In this document: positions 1 to 8,541 of the stretch, one piece after another
How positions within the stretch are numbered: the first letter of the stretch is position 1
Layout: every line of letters starts with the position of its first letter
DNA from: Bacteroidota bacterium
Lineage (GTDB): Bacteria > Bacteroidota > Bacteroidia > Cytophagales > Cyclobacteriaceae
Assembly: GCA_947470895.1 (NCBI GenBank)
Contig: CANIVF010000016.1
Coordinates: forward strand, 1-64,000
DNA: 64,000 nt
Direction of reading: 5' to 3'
Translations under genes and position numbers: made by a program
The notes under the pieces: model-generated
Database searches by the model: none
Told to the model about the DNA's origin: nothing
What the model saw: the letters and a program-made list of their open reading frames with translations, nothing else

Positions 1-2
1 CG

Positions 3-116
3 AGCTTTAAATGGACGGAGAGTATTCTACTGTTCGGAGTTTATTCTGATAAACTTTGGGACTGCTTTTCTGATTTAATGAAACAAACAGTGAATCAATT
101 ATTTACATCTCGCTAA
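3..116 (+). CDS. C-terminal fragment of an unidentified protein (5' truncated by window)
   Basis: An open frame enters at base 3 and ends at a TAA at 114-116, giving 37 residues that end in VNQLFTSR. It lies three bases before the ATG of the VOC gene, so the two are probably co-transcribed. The fragment is too short to place in a family; the only support is the open frame and the tight spacing. Confidence 0.45.
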   Translation, partial: SFKWTESILLFGVYSDKLWDCFSDLMKQTVNQLFTSR

Positions 117-119
117 GAA

Positions 120-1178
120 ATGAGTTATCGAATTAATGGAATTCAGCAAATTGGGTTAGGCGTTGAAGATGCTGAGCAGGCATGGGCCTGGTATAGAAAA
201 GCTTTTGGAATGAATGTGCCCATATTTAGGGATCATGCTACAGCTTCCCTGATGACGAGATATACGGGTGATCAAGCTCACCAGCGTTATGCGATTTTGG
301 CCATGAACCTGGAAGGAGGAGCAGGCCTGGAAATATGGCAATATACGAGTCGGAAACCTCAGGATATTTCAAATAAGATACTCCTTGGTGACACCGGTGT
401 GAGTGCAGTAAAAATAAAGGCTCGTTCAGTGCTCAAAGCATACAAGGACCTGCAGTCAAAAGGGGTGAAGGTACTAAGTGAACCAGTTTCCGGACCCGAT
501 GGTCGTTTGCATTTCTATCTCGAAGATCCTTATTCGAATCTGATTGAGGTAATTGAATCGATTAGCTGGTTTCAATATCGCAATAAGAATTTGGGTGGTG
601 TAGCCGGTTGTGTTGTGGGGGTAACCGATATCGACAAAGCACTCGAACTATATCGCGATACGCTAGGATTTAATGAGGTGGTTTATGATAAGACTCAACG
701 TTTTGATGACCTCTCAAAATTAGCAGGAGGTGGCCATCCGTTTAGGCGTGTTTTACTTCGTTCTTCTTTAACAAGAATGGGGGCTTTTGGTCGGTTGCTC
801 GGGCAGCATGAAATTGAGCTGATTCAAGTGACAGAACGGAAGGCAGAGAAAATATTTAAAAATAGATGGTGGGGAGATAAGGGATATATACACGTATGTT
901 TTGATGTATCCGGTATGGATTCACTTTCAACAAAATGCAGGAAAGCTGGCTTTGAATTTACGGTTGATAGTAGAAATTCATTTGATATGGGTAAAGCGGC
1001 TGGCCACTTTGCTTATTGTGAAGATCCGGATGGAACACTAGTTGAATTAGTAGAGACTCATAAAATACCAATCATTGAAAAAGTAGGCTGGCACCTTAAT
1101 TTGAAGAAACGCGATGCTTCAAAACCGCTTCCTAATTGGATACTTAAGCTGTTGTCTTTGAACAGTGTAAGAGACTAA
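120..1178 (+). CDS. VOC-superfamily protein with two glyoxalase/dioxygenase-like domains
   Basis: This 352-residue protein has two vicinal-oxygen-chelate repeats, roughly residues 4-150 and 158-325. Each opens with a beta strand and helix (IGLGVEDAEQAWAWYRKAFG; VVGVTDIDKALELYRDTLGF) and ends with a metal-site-like strand (FYLEDPYSNLIEVIE; YCEDPDGTLVELVE). Length and two-domain build resemble 4-hydroxyphenylpyruvate dioxygenase and extradiol dioxygenases, but the substrate cannot be read from the sequence; glyoxalase- or dioxygenase-type chemistry on a bound metal is inferred. It follows the upstream partial gene by three bases. Its TAA directly abuts the stop of the convergent coiled-coil gene, with no spacer. 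Confidence 0.82.
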   Translation: MSYRINGIQQIGLGVEDAEQAWAWYRKAFGMNVPIFRDHATASLMTRYTGDQAHQRYAILAMNLEGGAGLEIWQYTSRKPQDISNKILLGDTGVSAVKIKARSVLKAYKDLQSKGVKVLSEPVSGPDGRLHFYLEDPYSNLIEVIESISWFQYRNKNLGGVAGCVVGVTDIDKALELYRDTLGFNEVVYDKTQRFDDLSKLAGGGHPFRRVLLRSSLTRMGAFGRLLGQHEIELIQVTERKAEKIFKNRWWGDKGYIHVCFDVSGMDSLSTKCRKAGFEFTVDSRNSFDMGKAAGHFAYCEDPDGTLVELVETHKIPIIEKVGWHLNLKKRDASKPLPNWILKLLSLNSVRD

Positions 1179-2099
1179 TTATTTTACTTCAAACTGAGTT
1201 TTGCCCATCAGGTAGCCATCGGTATACACTTCAACCTGATACGTGCCTGAAGTATATTCAGATCCTTTGTCATAGGTAAAAATCAACTTTTGGCCGGTGT
1301 TGTCAAACAGGATTTCCTGTGCGGCTGTATAAAATTCTTCTTTGCCATTTATAATGAATGTGCCTGATCCCTTGGTGGTATCAAAAATGGGTTGACCATT
1401 TTCATCAATCACACGAATAAGAATTTTCTTGCCTTCCACCGGTGCCACTTTATTATCGGCAATGGCGAATTGTACTTTAATTTTCTCCAGCTGCTTCCTG
1501 CGGAATGGAGATTCTTTTTCCTTGCCTTTGGAGTTTACCGAAACCAACACCATATTCTCGGCCTTAAGTTGCGAGGCTATTGCCACTTTTGTGGCCAACT
1601 CCTCCTTATTTTTAGTTACCCGGTTGAGAGAATCGTTCAATACATTCTGTGTGGTTTTCAAGTTCCTATTTTCAGAATATAATTCTTTGTTTACGGATTT
1701 AAGTTTTGCGATCTCATCATCTTTTAAAACCAGTAATTGTTCGTAACCTGCTAAGCGATCTTTTAACTCTTTAATATCTTTTGTTCTGCGTGCATAACTA
1801 CGTTTCAGCTCTGCCGATACTTCTGACTTGGCTTTCTCAAGTTCTGACACGTCACCCCCTAGTTTGGCAATTTCTGCTATCTTTTGATCAAGCTCGAGTT
1901 TTACATCGTTGAGACGCTGCATGGTGGTTGCTAGATCTTCGCTGGTGGTGGACAGTTCTTCTTTTACTTCTACTTTCTCTTTATAATCGAGGTATATTTT
2001 GACGCTTTGTGCCAAAACAATAATCAATAGAATGGCGATAATAATACTTGATCTATTGCTTGATTTCTTTGGTTCAATAGGAGTTGTTGCTTGGCTCAT
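1179..2099 (-). CDS. membrane-anchored coiled-coil protein, function unknown
   Basis: The 306-residue protein has a short polar N-terminus, one membrane segment at about residues 17-37 (SSIIIAILLIIVLAQSVKIY), then a long charged heptad-like coiled coil to about residue 185, and a beta-rich C-terminal part ending FEVK. The pattern fits a single-pass protein with a rigid stalk and a small terminal domain outside the cytoplasm. No enzyme motif is visible and I do not recognise a named family. Start chosen at the first ATG, which leaves a normal inside-positive N-terminus. Confidence 0.75.
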   Translation of the reverse strand: MSQATTPIEPKKSSNRSSIIIAILLIIVLAQSVKIYLDYKEKVEVKEELSTTSEDLATTMQRLNDVKLELDQKIAEIAKLGGDVSELEKAKSEVSAELKRSYARRTKDIKELKDRLAGYEQLLVLKDDEIAKLKSVNKELYSENRNLKTTQNVLNDSLNRVTKNKEELATKVAIASQLKAENMVLVSVNSKGKEKESPFRRKQLEKIKVQFAIADNKVAPVEGKKILIRVIDENGQPIFDTTKGSGTFIINGKEEFYTAAQEILFDNTGQKLIFTYDKGSEYTSGTYQVEVYTDGYLMGKTQFEVK

Positions 2100-2154
2100 G
2101 GCTTATGAATAAGTGAACAAAATTAACCTTAATATGTTAGTTTTTCAATGTTAA

Positions 2155-2940
2155 TTAAACCGACCAAATGTAATGCTGTCGATTCATTGCGGGATCAAAA
2201 AATAATATACCACAGCGAAACAGGTCTACACTGCCATACACCAGTTGATGTTTACTGAGTTCTTTCCAAGCTAGGTTCATTTCTTCGGAATAATGGATGT
2301 CATCCATCACGATCACCCCCTTTTCAGCCATCCGCCTTGAAAGCAAATTGAAGTACCGCATTGTAGGCTCATACCGATGGTTGGCATCCATTAGCACAAA
2401 ATCAAGTTTAGCAGGATTCAATAGGTAATCAGAAAGTTCTGAATCAAGGTTGCCTTCTATTAGTTCTATGTTAGCGGCTTTGAAGCGTTCGAAATGGGTA
2501 AGAGCAATGTTAATTATTGACGGACTTCCTTCAAAGGTTGTCACGTGGGTATTTTTGTTGTGAGCGAGATAAAGTGTGGTAATGCCAAGAGAGGTTCCTA
2601 GTTCCAAAATCTGAGTGGCTTCTGTATAGCGAATAATCCGATCATATAATCTGCAATATGATTCAGGACTGAGGCTGGTTTCTGCAATCTTTGAAAGCAA
2701 TCTGTTTTCTTTTTTAAAGTGAGGTGATTTTGCTCCAAGATCATTGATGGTTACTACTGTTTTATTGCGAAGCAAATTTGCTCGTAGTTCTTCAATGGAG
2801 GCAAATTCAGATCGATCGGGATCGGCTTTCTTTATGACCTTATTATATAAATCAAAGAAGAAGGGCGAGTGTATGGAGTGTTCATCAACCACATTTAACC
2901 AATGATTGAAATACGATTTTATCTGGAAAAATTTAGACAC
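2155..2940 (-). CDS. class I SAM-dependent methyltransferase (O-methyltransferase-like)
   Basis: The 261-residue protein has a Rossmann methyltransferase core: motif I ILELGTSLGITTLYLA near residue 115, an acidic strand (VTTFEGSP), and a DFVLMDANHRYE segment followed by GVIVMDDIHYSE, which is typical of O-methyltransferases of the catechol/caffeoyl type. The N-terminal ~90 residues are helical and poorly conserved. Substrate unknown. It stands apart from its neighbours, 55 bp upstream of the coiled-coil gene on the same strand, with which it may be transcribed. Confidence 0.85.
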   Translation of the reverse strand: MSKFFQIKSYFNHWLNVVDEHSIHSPFFFDLYNKVIKKADPDRSEFASIEELRANLLRNKTVVTINDLGAKSPHFKKENRLLSKIAETSLSPESYCRLYDRIIRYTEATQILELGTSLGITTLYLAHNKNTHVTTFEGSPSIINIALTHFERFKAANIELIEGNLDSELSDYLLNPAKLDFVLMDANHRYEPTMRYFNLLSRRMAEKGVIVMDDIHYSEEMNLAWKELSKHQLVYGSVDLFRCGILFFDPAMNRQHYIWSV

Positions 2941-3021
2941 CGCTTACTGTTGAAGTTAAATAGGCTTTGTAGCCATCCGTAAATATAATGAAGTGAAAAT
3001 CCAAAAAGCTAAACGAAGAGT

Positions 3022-3408
3022 CTAGTTGAGACGGATAGGAGCTATCATGGTGAATTCGGGCACGATAACCTCAAATTTAACACCATCAACAATCCGCTCC
3101 ATTTGATAGGTGCCTACCATTTTACCAATCCCTGATTTGAGATTGCATCCTGATACATATTGATGATTCTGACCGGGCTCAAGTACAGGTTGCTGCCCAA
3201 CAACTCCATCACCTTCTACTTCTCGCGCTGTAAAACCGGCATCGAATATATTCCAATGCCTCCTGAGCAGTTGAATCGTATATTCACTTTGGTTTTCTAT
3301 GGTGATGCGATAGGTAAACACATAGTGATATTGGCTAGGGCTCGAGTACGAAGGTTGGTACTCAGTTTCCACGCTTACCTTAATTCCTTGTGTTATTTCA
3401 GTGATCAT
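3022..3408 (-). CDS. apaG: ApaG protein
   Basis: At 128 residues this matches the usual length of ApaG, a single fibronectin-III-like beta domain. Visible family marks are the N-terminal GIKVSVETEYQP, the central TYRITIENQSEYTIQLLRRHW, the GVVGQQPVLEPGQNHQYVSG glycine-proline stretch and the closing VPEFTMIAP. ApaG is a widely conserved cytoplasmic protein whose biochemical role is not settled; links to Co2+ resistance and diadenosine tetraphosphate metabolism were reported in enterics. It is divergent from ung, with 70 bp between the starts. Confidence 0.94.
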   Translation of the reverse strand: MITEITQGIKVSVETEYQPSYSSPSQYHYVFTYRITIENQSEYTIQLLRRHWNIFDAGFTAREVEGDGVVGQQPVLEPGQNHQYVSGCNLKSGIGKMVGTYQMERIVDGVKFEVIVPEFTMIAPIRLN

Positions 3409-3478
3409 GCGTTCAAAAATATCAATTTTTTCTATTTTTCAACCCGGTTAGTAAGTTCATTAACCGAAAATTAATTTA

Positions 3479-4147
3479 ATGAGCGTAGACGTAAAAATTG
3501 CTTCTTCCTGGAAATCAAAGCTGGAATCGGAATTTCAGAAGCCTTATTTTGATAAATTAAGTCAGTTTGTAAAGGAGGAGTATCAAACTCAGGTTATTTA
3601 TCCTCCTGGTAAAGAAATATTCAGGGCCTTCGACTGTGCCCATTTTGACCATCTTAAAGTGGTGATCATCGGACAAGACCCATATCACGGACCAGGGCAG
3701 GCCAATGGTCTCTGCTTTTCCGTGCGTGAAGGTGTCACGATGCCTCCTTCACTTAAAAATATCTTCAAGGAAATTTACAGTGATTTAGGTAAACCGATTC
3801 CAAAAAGTGGTGAATTGGAACGATGGGCCAATCAGGGTGTATTATTATTAAATGCAACACTCACCGTAAGAGCCTCTGCGCCAGGGTCTCATCAAAAAAA
3901 AGGATGGGAAACATTTACGGATGCGGTGATCAAGGAAATATCAGATCAGAAAAATAATATGGTTTTTCTGTTATGGGGTGCTTATGCTCAGAAGAAAGGG
4001 GAGATCATCGACCGAAATAAGCACCTTGTTTTAATGTCTGCACATCCTTCACCATTTTCTGCTGATCGTGGCTTTTTTGGATGCAAACACTTCAGCAAAA
4101 CGAATGAATACCTAAAAAGTAAAGGATTAAAGGAGATTGATTGGTGA
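3479..4147 (+). CDS. ung: uracil-DNA glycosylase, family 1
   Basis: A 222-residue UDG that excises uracil from DNA as the first step of base excision repair. The water-activating loop GQDPYHGPGQANGL is present with the catalytic Asp at residue 67, as is the minor-groove intercalation motif HPSPFSADRGFFG with its catalytic His near residue 190. Full length for the family. The gene is monocistronic and ends in a 14-bp perfect inverted repeat shared with the convergent lepB. Confidence 0.97.
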   Translation: MSVDVKIASSWKSKLESEFQKPYFDKLSQFVKEEYQTQVIYPPGKEIFRAFDCAHFDHLKVVIIGQDPYHGPGQANGLCFSVREGVTMPPSLKNIFKEIYSDLGKPIPKSGELERWANQGVLLLNATLTVRASAPGSHQKKGWETFTDAVIKEISDQKNNMVFLLWGAYAQKKGEIIDRNKHLVLMSAHPSPFSADRGFFGCKHFSKTNEYLKSKGLKEIDW

Positions 4148-4155
4148 AGCTTATA

Positions 4156-4195
4156 GTTGGTTATTCGTTATTCAGAACAGGAACGAATAACCAAC
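4156..4195. terminator. 14-bp perfect inverted repeat between convergent ung and lepB
   Basis: GTTGGTTATTCGTT at 4156-4169 is an exact inverted match to 4182-4195, with a 12-base loop. It sits between two convergent stop codons and probably works as a bidirectional transcription barrier, but neither side has a clear T run, so intrinsic termination is only inferred. Confidence 0.5.
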
Positions 4196-4208
4196 AAACG
4201 AACAACGA

Positions 4209-5342
4209 TTATCTGATCAACTTAAAGAATCTGCTCCAGCGAATTTTATGAATAAAGTCGGCATACTTGTCAATGGAAAGCCAAATAAAGAATCCTTTAC
4301 CCACAATATGATCTTCAGGCACAAATCCCCAATAACGTGAATCCAATGAGTTGTGGCGATTATCTCCCATCATGAAATAATAGTTTTGGTTAAACGTATA
4401 TTCAACCACTTCCTTTCCTTCAATAGTAAGTTTACCGTTTTCAATTTTTACATCTTTGTTATGGTCGTAATCACGAATCACGCCTCCATAAATCGATAAA
4501 GTTGAATCGTTCACAGGGATTTTCATTCCCTCCTTAGGTATTGAGAGAGGGCCATAGTTATCGCCATTCCAAGGTGTGAATTTAGAGCCTGGGAAAGTTC
4601 TCGAATCTGGACCTTCGCCTGTTCTGTAATCATCAGCGACAGAAATAACAAAAGGAAGTGACTTCAGTTCAGCAGCCTTTGAGGTGGTTAGAAACATTTG
4701 ATACACCGCTTTGTTGTTCTCAGGTCTTCCGAGATAACTATAGTCTTCCGGATCTAATTCAAGTTTATTGAAATTGCGCTCGCTGATCTCATCTTTTGCC
4801 GTAACCAGGTAACTATACTGCATGTTTTCCGGATTGGGTGACGGCTGACCATTAATGAAAACTTGTTTGTTTTTTATTTCCAGCACATCGCCTGAAACAG
4901 CCACGCAGCGTTTGATATAATTGGTCTTCAAGTCTATCGGGTAACTTTTCCCCTCGTTGAGCTCTTTAGGAGGCACGTTGAAAACTACCACATCTTCTCG
5001 CTTTACCTCGCTGAAGCCTGGAAGTCGGTAGGTTGGAAGTTGCACCCAATCCACATAGGAAGGAACATTGGTAAACCAGATTTTTTGATGAGTAAGTGGG
5101 ATTTGCAATGGTGTGCGTGGTGTTCTTGTTCCATAATGAAACTTACTCACGAACAAAAAGTCTCCCACGAGCATGGAGTTTTCCATGGAAGGAGTGGGTA
5201 TCGTATATGCCTCCATGATAAGCCAACGAATCAATGTTGCGGCAACGACTGCAAACAAAACAGCATCCCACCATTCGCGCAAAGCTGACTTAGGTTTCTT
5301 CTCTTGCGATTGCGGCTTTTTCTCCCAAAACTTCCAATTCAT
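4209..5342 (-). CDS. lepB: signal peptidase I
   Basis: The 377-residue enzyme cleaves signal peptides from exported proteins at the outer face of the inner membrane. A membrane segment lies at about residues 27-43, followed by the box PTPSMENSM with nucleophile Ser52, the box YIKRCVAVSGD with general-base Lys144, and box E MMGDNRHNSLDSRYWG near residue 325. The long insertion between the Lys box and box E (about 180 residues) makes it larger than the E. coli type, as is common in Bacteroidota. It is the last gene of the parA-parB-DUF5683-dapB-lepB run. Confidence 0.96.
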   Translation of the reverse strand: MNWKFWEKKPQSQEKKPKSALREWWDAVLFAVVAATLIRWLIMEAYTIPTPSMENSMLVGDFLFVSKFHYGTRTPRTPLQIPLTHQKIWFTNVPSYVDWVQLPTYRLPGFSEVKREDVVVFNVPPKELNEGKSYPIDLKTNYIKRCVAVSGDVLEIKNKQVFINGQPSPNPENMQYSYLVTAKDEISERNFNKLELDPEDYSYLGRPENNKAVYQMFLTTSKAAELKSLPFVISVADDYRTGEGPDSRTFPGSKFTPWNGDNYGPLSIPKEGMKIPVNDSTLSIYGGVIRDYDHNKDVKIENGKLTIEGKEVVEYTFNQNYYFMMGDNRHNSLDSRYWGFVPEDHIVGKGFFIWLSIDKYADFIHKIRWSRFFKLIR

Positions 5343-5397
5343 AGTGCTATAATTATTAAAAATCTGTCAAATAAAATGATTTTTGAGTTAGAAAGGG

Positions 5398-6105
5398 TCA
5401 CAACTGCAAAAAATCATCCATAGTATATATTCCTTTCTTTCCGGCAAGCCATTCGGCAACGAGCAAGGCACCCAATGCAAAACCTTCTCTTGACTGCGCT
5501 GTATGCGTGATTTCGATATCATCTACTTCTGATGAGTATTTAACCACATGTGTGCCGGGTGCTGGATCAACACGGAATGAGTTAATAACGAGTGCCTTGG
5601 GGTTTTCGGTTGTACCCAGACTCCATTCTTTCTTGCGTCTTAGGTTTTTTAAAACTCCCTGAGCAAGCGTAATGGCTGTTCCACTGGGGGCATCCTTCTT
5701 TTGAGTATGGTGTGTTTCATCGATGGATACTTCATATTGATCATACCGATTCATTAGTTCAGAAAGGTATTCGTTCAGTTTGAAGAACAGATTAACACCG
5801 AGGCTGAAATTCGATGAATATAAAACAGTACCACTTTTTAGTTTGCAATAAGCTTCGATCTCGTCTTTATGCTCCAGCCATCCAGTCGTTCCGCACACAA
5901 CAGGGATTCCGGTTTCGAAGCAGGTTTTTAAATTATGAACAGCGGCTTCAGGTTGAGTAAATTCAATGGCAACATCAACAGGTTTTTCAAACCGGGCAAT
6001 ATCATCACCAACATCAATTCTGCCAGCTATTTCGTGGCCACGTGAAAGGGCTATTCGTTCAATGGCCTTTCCCATTTTCCCATATCCAATCAACACTATT
6101 TTCAT
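5398..6105 (-). CDS. dapB: 4-hydroxy-tetrahydrodipicolinate reductase
   Basis: A 235-residue NAD(P)H-dependent reductase of the diaminopimelate/lysine pathway. The N-terminal dinucleotide-binding motif is IGYGKMGKAIE, followed by the GTTGW loop. The substrate-binding and catalytic region ETHHTQKKDAPSGTA holds the conserved His and Lys. It is slightly shorter than proteobacterial DapB (about 270 aa), as in other Bacteroidota. It is 31 bp downstream of the DUF5683 gene in the same operon; placement with lepB and parAB is a recurrent arrangement in the phylum. Confidence 0.96.
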   Translation of the reverse strand: MKIVLIGYGKMGKAIERIALSRGHEIAGRIDVGDDIARFEKPVDVAIEFTQPEAAVHNLKTCFETGIPVVCGTTGWLEHKDEIEAYCKLKSGTVLYSSNFSLGVNLFFKLNEYLSELMNRYDQYEVSIDETHHTQKKDAPSGTAITLAQGVLKNLRRKKEWSLGTTENPKALVINSFRVDPAPGTHVVKYSSEVDDIEITHTAQSREGFALGALLVAEWLAGKKGIYTMDDFLQL

Positions 6106-6136
6106 TTTCTGAATTGTAATAACGAATGGCCTATCA

Positions 6137-6730
6137 CTAGAACTTTATTTTCAAAGCGATGCCTGTATTGCGACCTGTCATCATGGAATTTTCCACCATA
6201 GGTTCAAGGCTTACCTGCATTTTAGGATTAAGATCAAATTCTTTGAGATGTGCATCAACGTGCGCATCCACCATTTGTAATAAGTAGAAAAGACCATTCA
6301 TGATGATGTAGAAATCTCTTTCTCTTCTGGTTTTGTCAACCTGTATTCGGATTTGCTCCTTCGTTTTTACCCCCGTGTAGGTATTGTTAATCACGTCAAA
6401 AAGTTCTTTTCTGAATCTTAAATTTGCCTTGTCGTAAAAGTTTACCACATACAGCAAGCCAGTAAAACCACCATACACCAGTGGCATTTTCCAGTATTTT
6501 TTATTGTAGAATTGACCAGCACCAGGGAAGACAGCAGAAAACATCATTGCTTTGCGCGGATCAAACCTCTTTGCATATGATTCTATCTCCACGATTTGGT
6601 TATCGCCCGATATAAAGGAAGTGTCTGTGGGATTTTTTTTGGTTGCTAAAGAGTCTTTTTTAATTTCCTGAGCCCAGCAGAACTCTACTGTTACCAAGAG
6701 GAGTGATGCTAGAAAAAAAGAAACACGCAT
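6137..6730 (-). CDS. DUF5683-type membrane protein
   Basis: A 197-residue protein with a cleavable-looking signal (hydrophobic residues 4-18 ending CWAQE), then the motif KAMMFSAVFPGAGQFYNKKYWK and two hydrophobic stretches (LVYGGFTGLLYVVNF; FYIIMNGLFYLLQMVDAHVDAH). This is the pattern of DUF5683 proteins, which sit beside parAB and lepB in Bacteroidota. The biochemical role is unknown; a membrane or envelope location is inferred. It abuts parB, with one base between the genes. Confidence 0.85.
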   Translation of the reverse strand: MRVSFFLASLLLVTVEFCWAQEIKKDSLATKKNPTDTSFISGDNQIVEIESYAKRFDPRKAMMFSAVFPGAGQFYNKKYWKMPLVYGGFTGLLYVVNFYDKANLRFRKELFDVINNTYTGVKTKEQIRIQVDKTRRERDFYIIMNGLFYLLQMVDAHVDAHLKEFDLNPKMQVSLEPMVENSMMTGRNTGIALKIKF

Positions 6731-6731
6731 G

Positions 6732-7646
6732 TTACACTTTTAGGATATCCAGAATTCGATTAAGATCTTCTACAGAAAGAAAGGGAATCCGAATCTCGCC
6801 CTTCTTTCCATCACTATTCACACTAACTTTCGTGCCAAAGTGCGATGAAAGATTAGTCTGTAGCTGACCGATTTCCTTTGAATGTGAGGATGGATTGGTT
6901 ACAGGTTTCGAAGGTTGTTCTTTGGCTTCTGCCATAAGTTGGCGTGCCAGTTCTTCCACTTTTCTAACAGAAAGATCTTCTTCCAGAATTTTTTTGAAAA
7001 CGTAAAGCTGAGAATCTGAATTTTCTATACTGACGATCGAGCGTGCGTGTCCCATCGATAGACGATTGTCACGTAGCGCAATCTGAATGTCGGGTGGCAA
7101 CTTAAGTAAGCGAAGGTAATTGGTAACGGTCGATCTGTTTTTGCCAACCCGATCACCTAATTCCTCTTGCTTCAGATTACATTCAGAAATTAGTCTTTGA
7201 TAGCTTAGCGCAATCTCAATAGCGTTTAGGTTTTCACGTTGAATGTTTTCAATCAGGGCCATCTCCAGCATCTGCTGGTCATCGGCAGTTCTGATATAGA
7301 CAGGAACGGCCTTTAATCCGGCAAGCTTTGATGCCTGAAATCTACGTTCACCTGAAATTAATTGATACTGGTGTTGTGATAATCTTCTAACGGTTATCGG
7401 CTGAATGATGCCATGTACTTTGATTGATTCGGCAAGTTCTTTTAATGCTTCCTGATCGAAATGCTGACGAGGCTGAAAAGGATTAGTCTCAATTTCATCT
7501 AACGATATTTCATTGAGGTTTTCATGGGCCGGAGCAAGTGCGTGAGAGCCTATAGGACTAGTAACATCGACATCAAGCTTTTCTTCGTCAGGAGTATCAC
7601 TTAAAAGTGCACTCAATCCTCTTCCCAATGCTCTCTTCTTGCTCAT
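6732..7646 (-). CDS. parB: chromosome-partitioning protein ParB
   Basis: The 304-residue CTPase/DNA-binding clamp loads at parS sites and works with ParA in chromosome segregation. The family opening KRALGRGLSALLSD is present, then NPFQPRQHFD (box I), the nucleotide-binding box SGERRFQASKLAG, a helix-turn-helix around QEELGDRVGKNRSTVTNYLR, and a C-terminal dimerisation domain ending RILDILKV. Its ATG overlaps the parA stop by four bases, indicating translational coupling. No parS-like palindrome was noticed in the immediate neighbourhood. Confidence 0.97.
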   Translation of the reverse strand: MSKKRALGRGLSALLSDTPDEEKLDVDVTSPIGSHALAPAHENLNEISLDEIETNPFQPRQHFDQEALKELAESIKVHGIIQPITVRRLSQHQYQLISGERRFQASKLAGLKAVPVYIRTADDQQMLEMALIENIQRENLNAIEIALSYQRLISECNLKQEELGDRVGKNRSTVTNYLRLLKLPPDIQIALRDNRLSMGHARSIVSIENSDSQLYVFKKILEEDLSVRKVEELARQLMAEAKEQPSKPVTNPSSHSKEIGQLQTNLSSHFGTKVSVNSDGKKGEIRIPFLSVEDLNRILDILKV

Positions 7647-8416
7647 TTTGACATTCCATTTTTATCCAAAATTTCGTGGGCCAGGTTAAGATAACTAATG
7701 GCCCCCTTGCTTTCTGCATCATGCACAATAACTGGTAATCCAAAACTTGGCGATTCGCTAAGCTTAACATTGCGTGGGATGATCGTGTTGAATGCAATAT
7801 TCTTAAAGTGTGTTCTTACTTCTTCAACCACTTGGTTTCCCAGGGATGTACGTGAATCATAAAGTGTCAGAAGAATTCCTTCAATTTCCAACTTGGGATT
7901 CAATCGTGTTTGAATGATTTTGATTGTGTTTAGCAACTTACCCAAACCTTCCAATGCAAAATATTCGCACTGCACGGGTATCATCACAGAATCGGCAGCG
8001 GTCAGGGAGTTGATCGTAATTAATCCAAGCGAAGGGGAGCAGTCGATGATAATAAAATCATATTGATCTTTGATTTTGGCTAGTGCCAATTTCATTTTCT
8101 CTTCACGGTGCTCAATGTTTACCATTTCTACTTCGGCACCCACCAAATCAATGTGAGAGGGAAGTATATGCAAGTATTTAAGCTCATTCTGAACGATCAC
8201 ATCGGCTGGATTTACTCCATCGACCATGCATTCATAAATACCCTTTTTTACCTCTTTAGGGTTTATGCCTAAGCCCGATGTAGAGTTTGCCTGAGGATCT
8301 GCATCAACCAGCAACGTTTTACATTCCAATACAGCCAGACTGGCGGCTAAATTAATGGCCGAGGTGGTTTTACCCACTCCGCCTTTTTGATTCGCTATAG
8401 CGATTATTTTACCCAT
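7643..8416 (-). CDS. parA: chromosome-partitioning ATPase ParA/Soj
   Basis: A 257-residue ParA-type P-loop ATPase. The deviant Walker A motif KGGVGKTTSAINLAASLA is at residues 11-28, followed by LLVDADPQANST (Walker A') and DFIIIDCSPSLG (Walker B). No N-terminal DNA-binding extension, so this is the chromosomal (Soj-like) type. It is the first gene of the parAB-DUF5683-dapB-lepB operon. A good Bacteroidota-type promoter match lies 57 bp upstream. Confidence 0.97.
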   Translation of the reverse strand: MGKIIAIANQKGGVGKTTSAINLAASLAVLECKTLLVDADPQANSTSGLGINPKEVKKGIYECMVDGVNPADVIVQNELKYLHILPSHIDLVGAEVEMVNIEHREEKMKLALAKIKDQYDFIIIDCSPSLGLITINSLTAADSVMIPVQCEYFALEGLGKLLNTIKIIQTRLNPKLEIEGILLTLYDSRTSLGNQVVEEVRTHFKNIAFNTIIPRNVKLSESPSFGLPVIVHDAESKGAISYLNLAHEILDKNGMSK

Positions 8417-8440
8417 TTTCAGGAACTCGTGATGGTTAGC

Positions 8441-8471
8441 TAAAAAAATAACCCCGAAATTAGTCGGGGTT
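8441..8471 (-). terminator. rho-independent terminator after yidC
   Basis: On the minus strand a 7-bp stem AACCCCG/CGGGGTT (8465-8471 with 8450-8456) is followed by a T run (complement of 8441-8448). It lies 71 bp past the yidC stop and just before parA, so it separates the two transcription units. Confidence 0.8.
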
Positions 8472-8472
8472 A

Positions 8473-8503
8473 CAAATATAGAGTAATGTATGGATGTACC
8501 AAC
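8473..8503 (-). promoter_or_regulatory. putative parA promoter, TTG-N19-TATATTTG
   Basis: Read on the minus strand, TATATTTG (8473-8480) fits the Bacteroidota -7 consensus TAnnTTTG exactly, and GTTG (8500-8503) lies 19 bases upstream, the expected distance for the -33 element. Predicted initiation falls near 8466, inside the yidC terminator hairpin, so the parA transcript would not contain the full hairpin. Confidence 0.55.
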
Positions 8504-8541
8504 GCGACTGAAAATCGAATTTTCAGCGTTTTGATATCTGG

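Noticed and set aside
6732-8416. parS site beside parAB
   Set aside because: No 14-16 bp palindrome around TTTCACGTGAAA was noticed near these genes. Sites may lie elsewhere.
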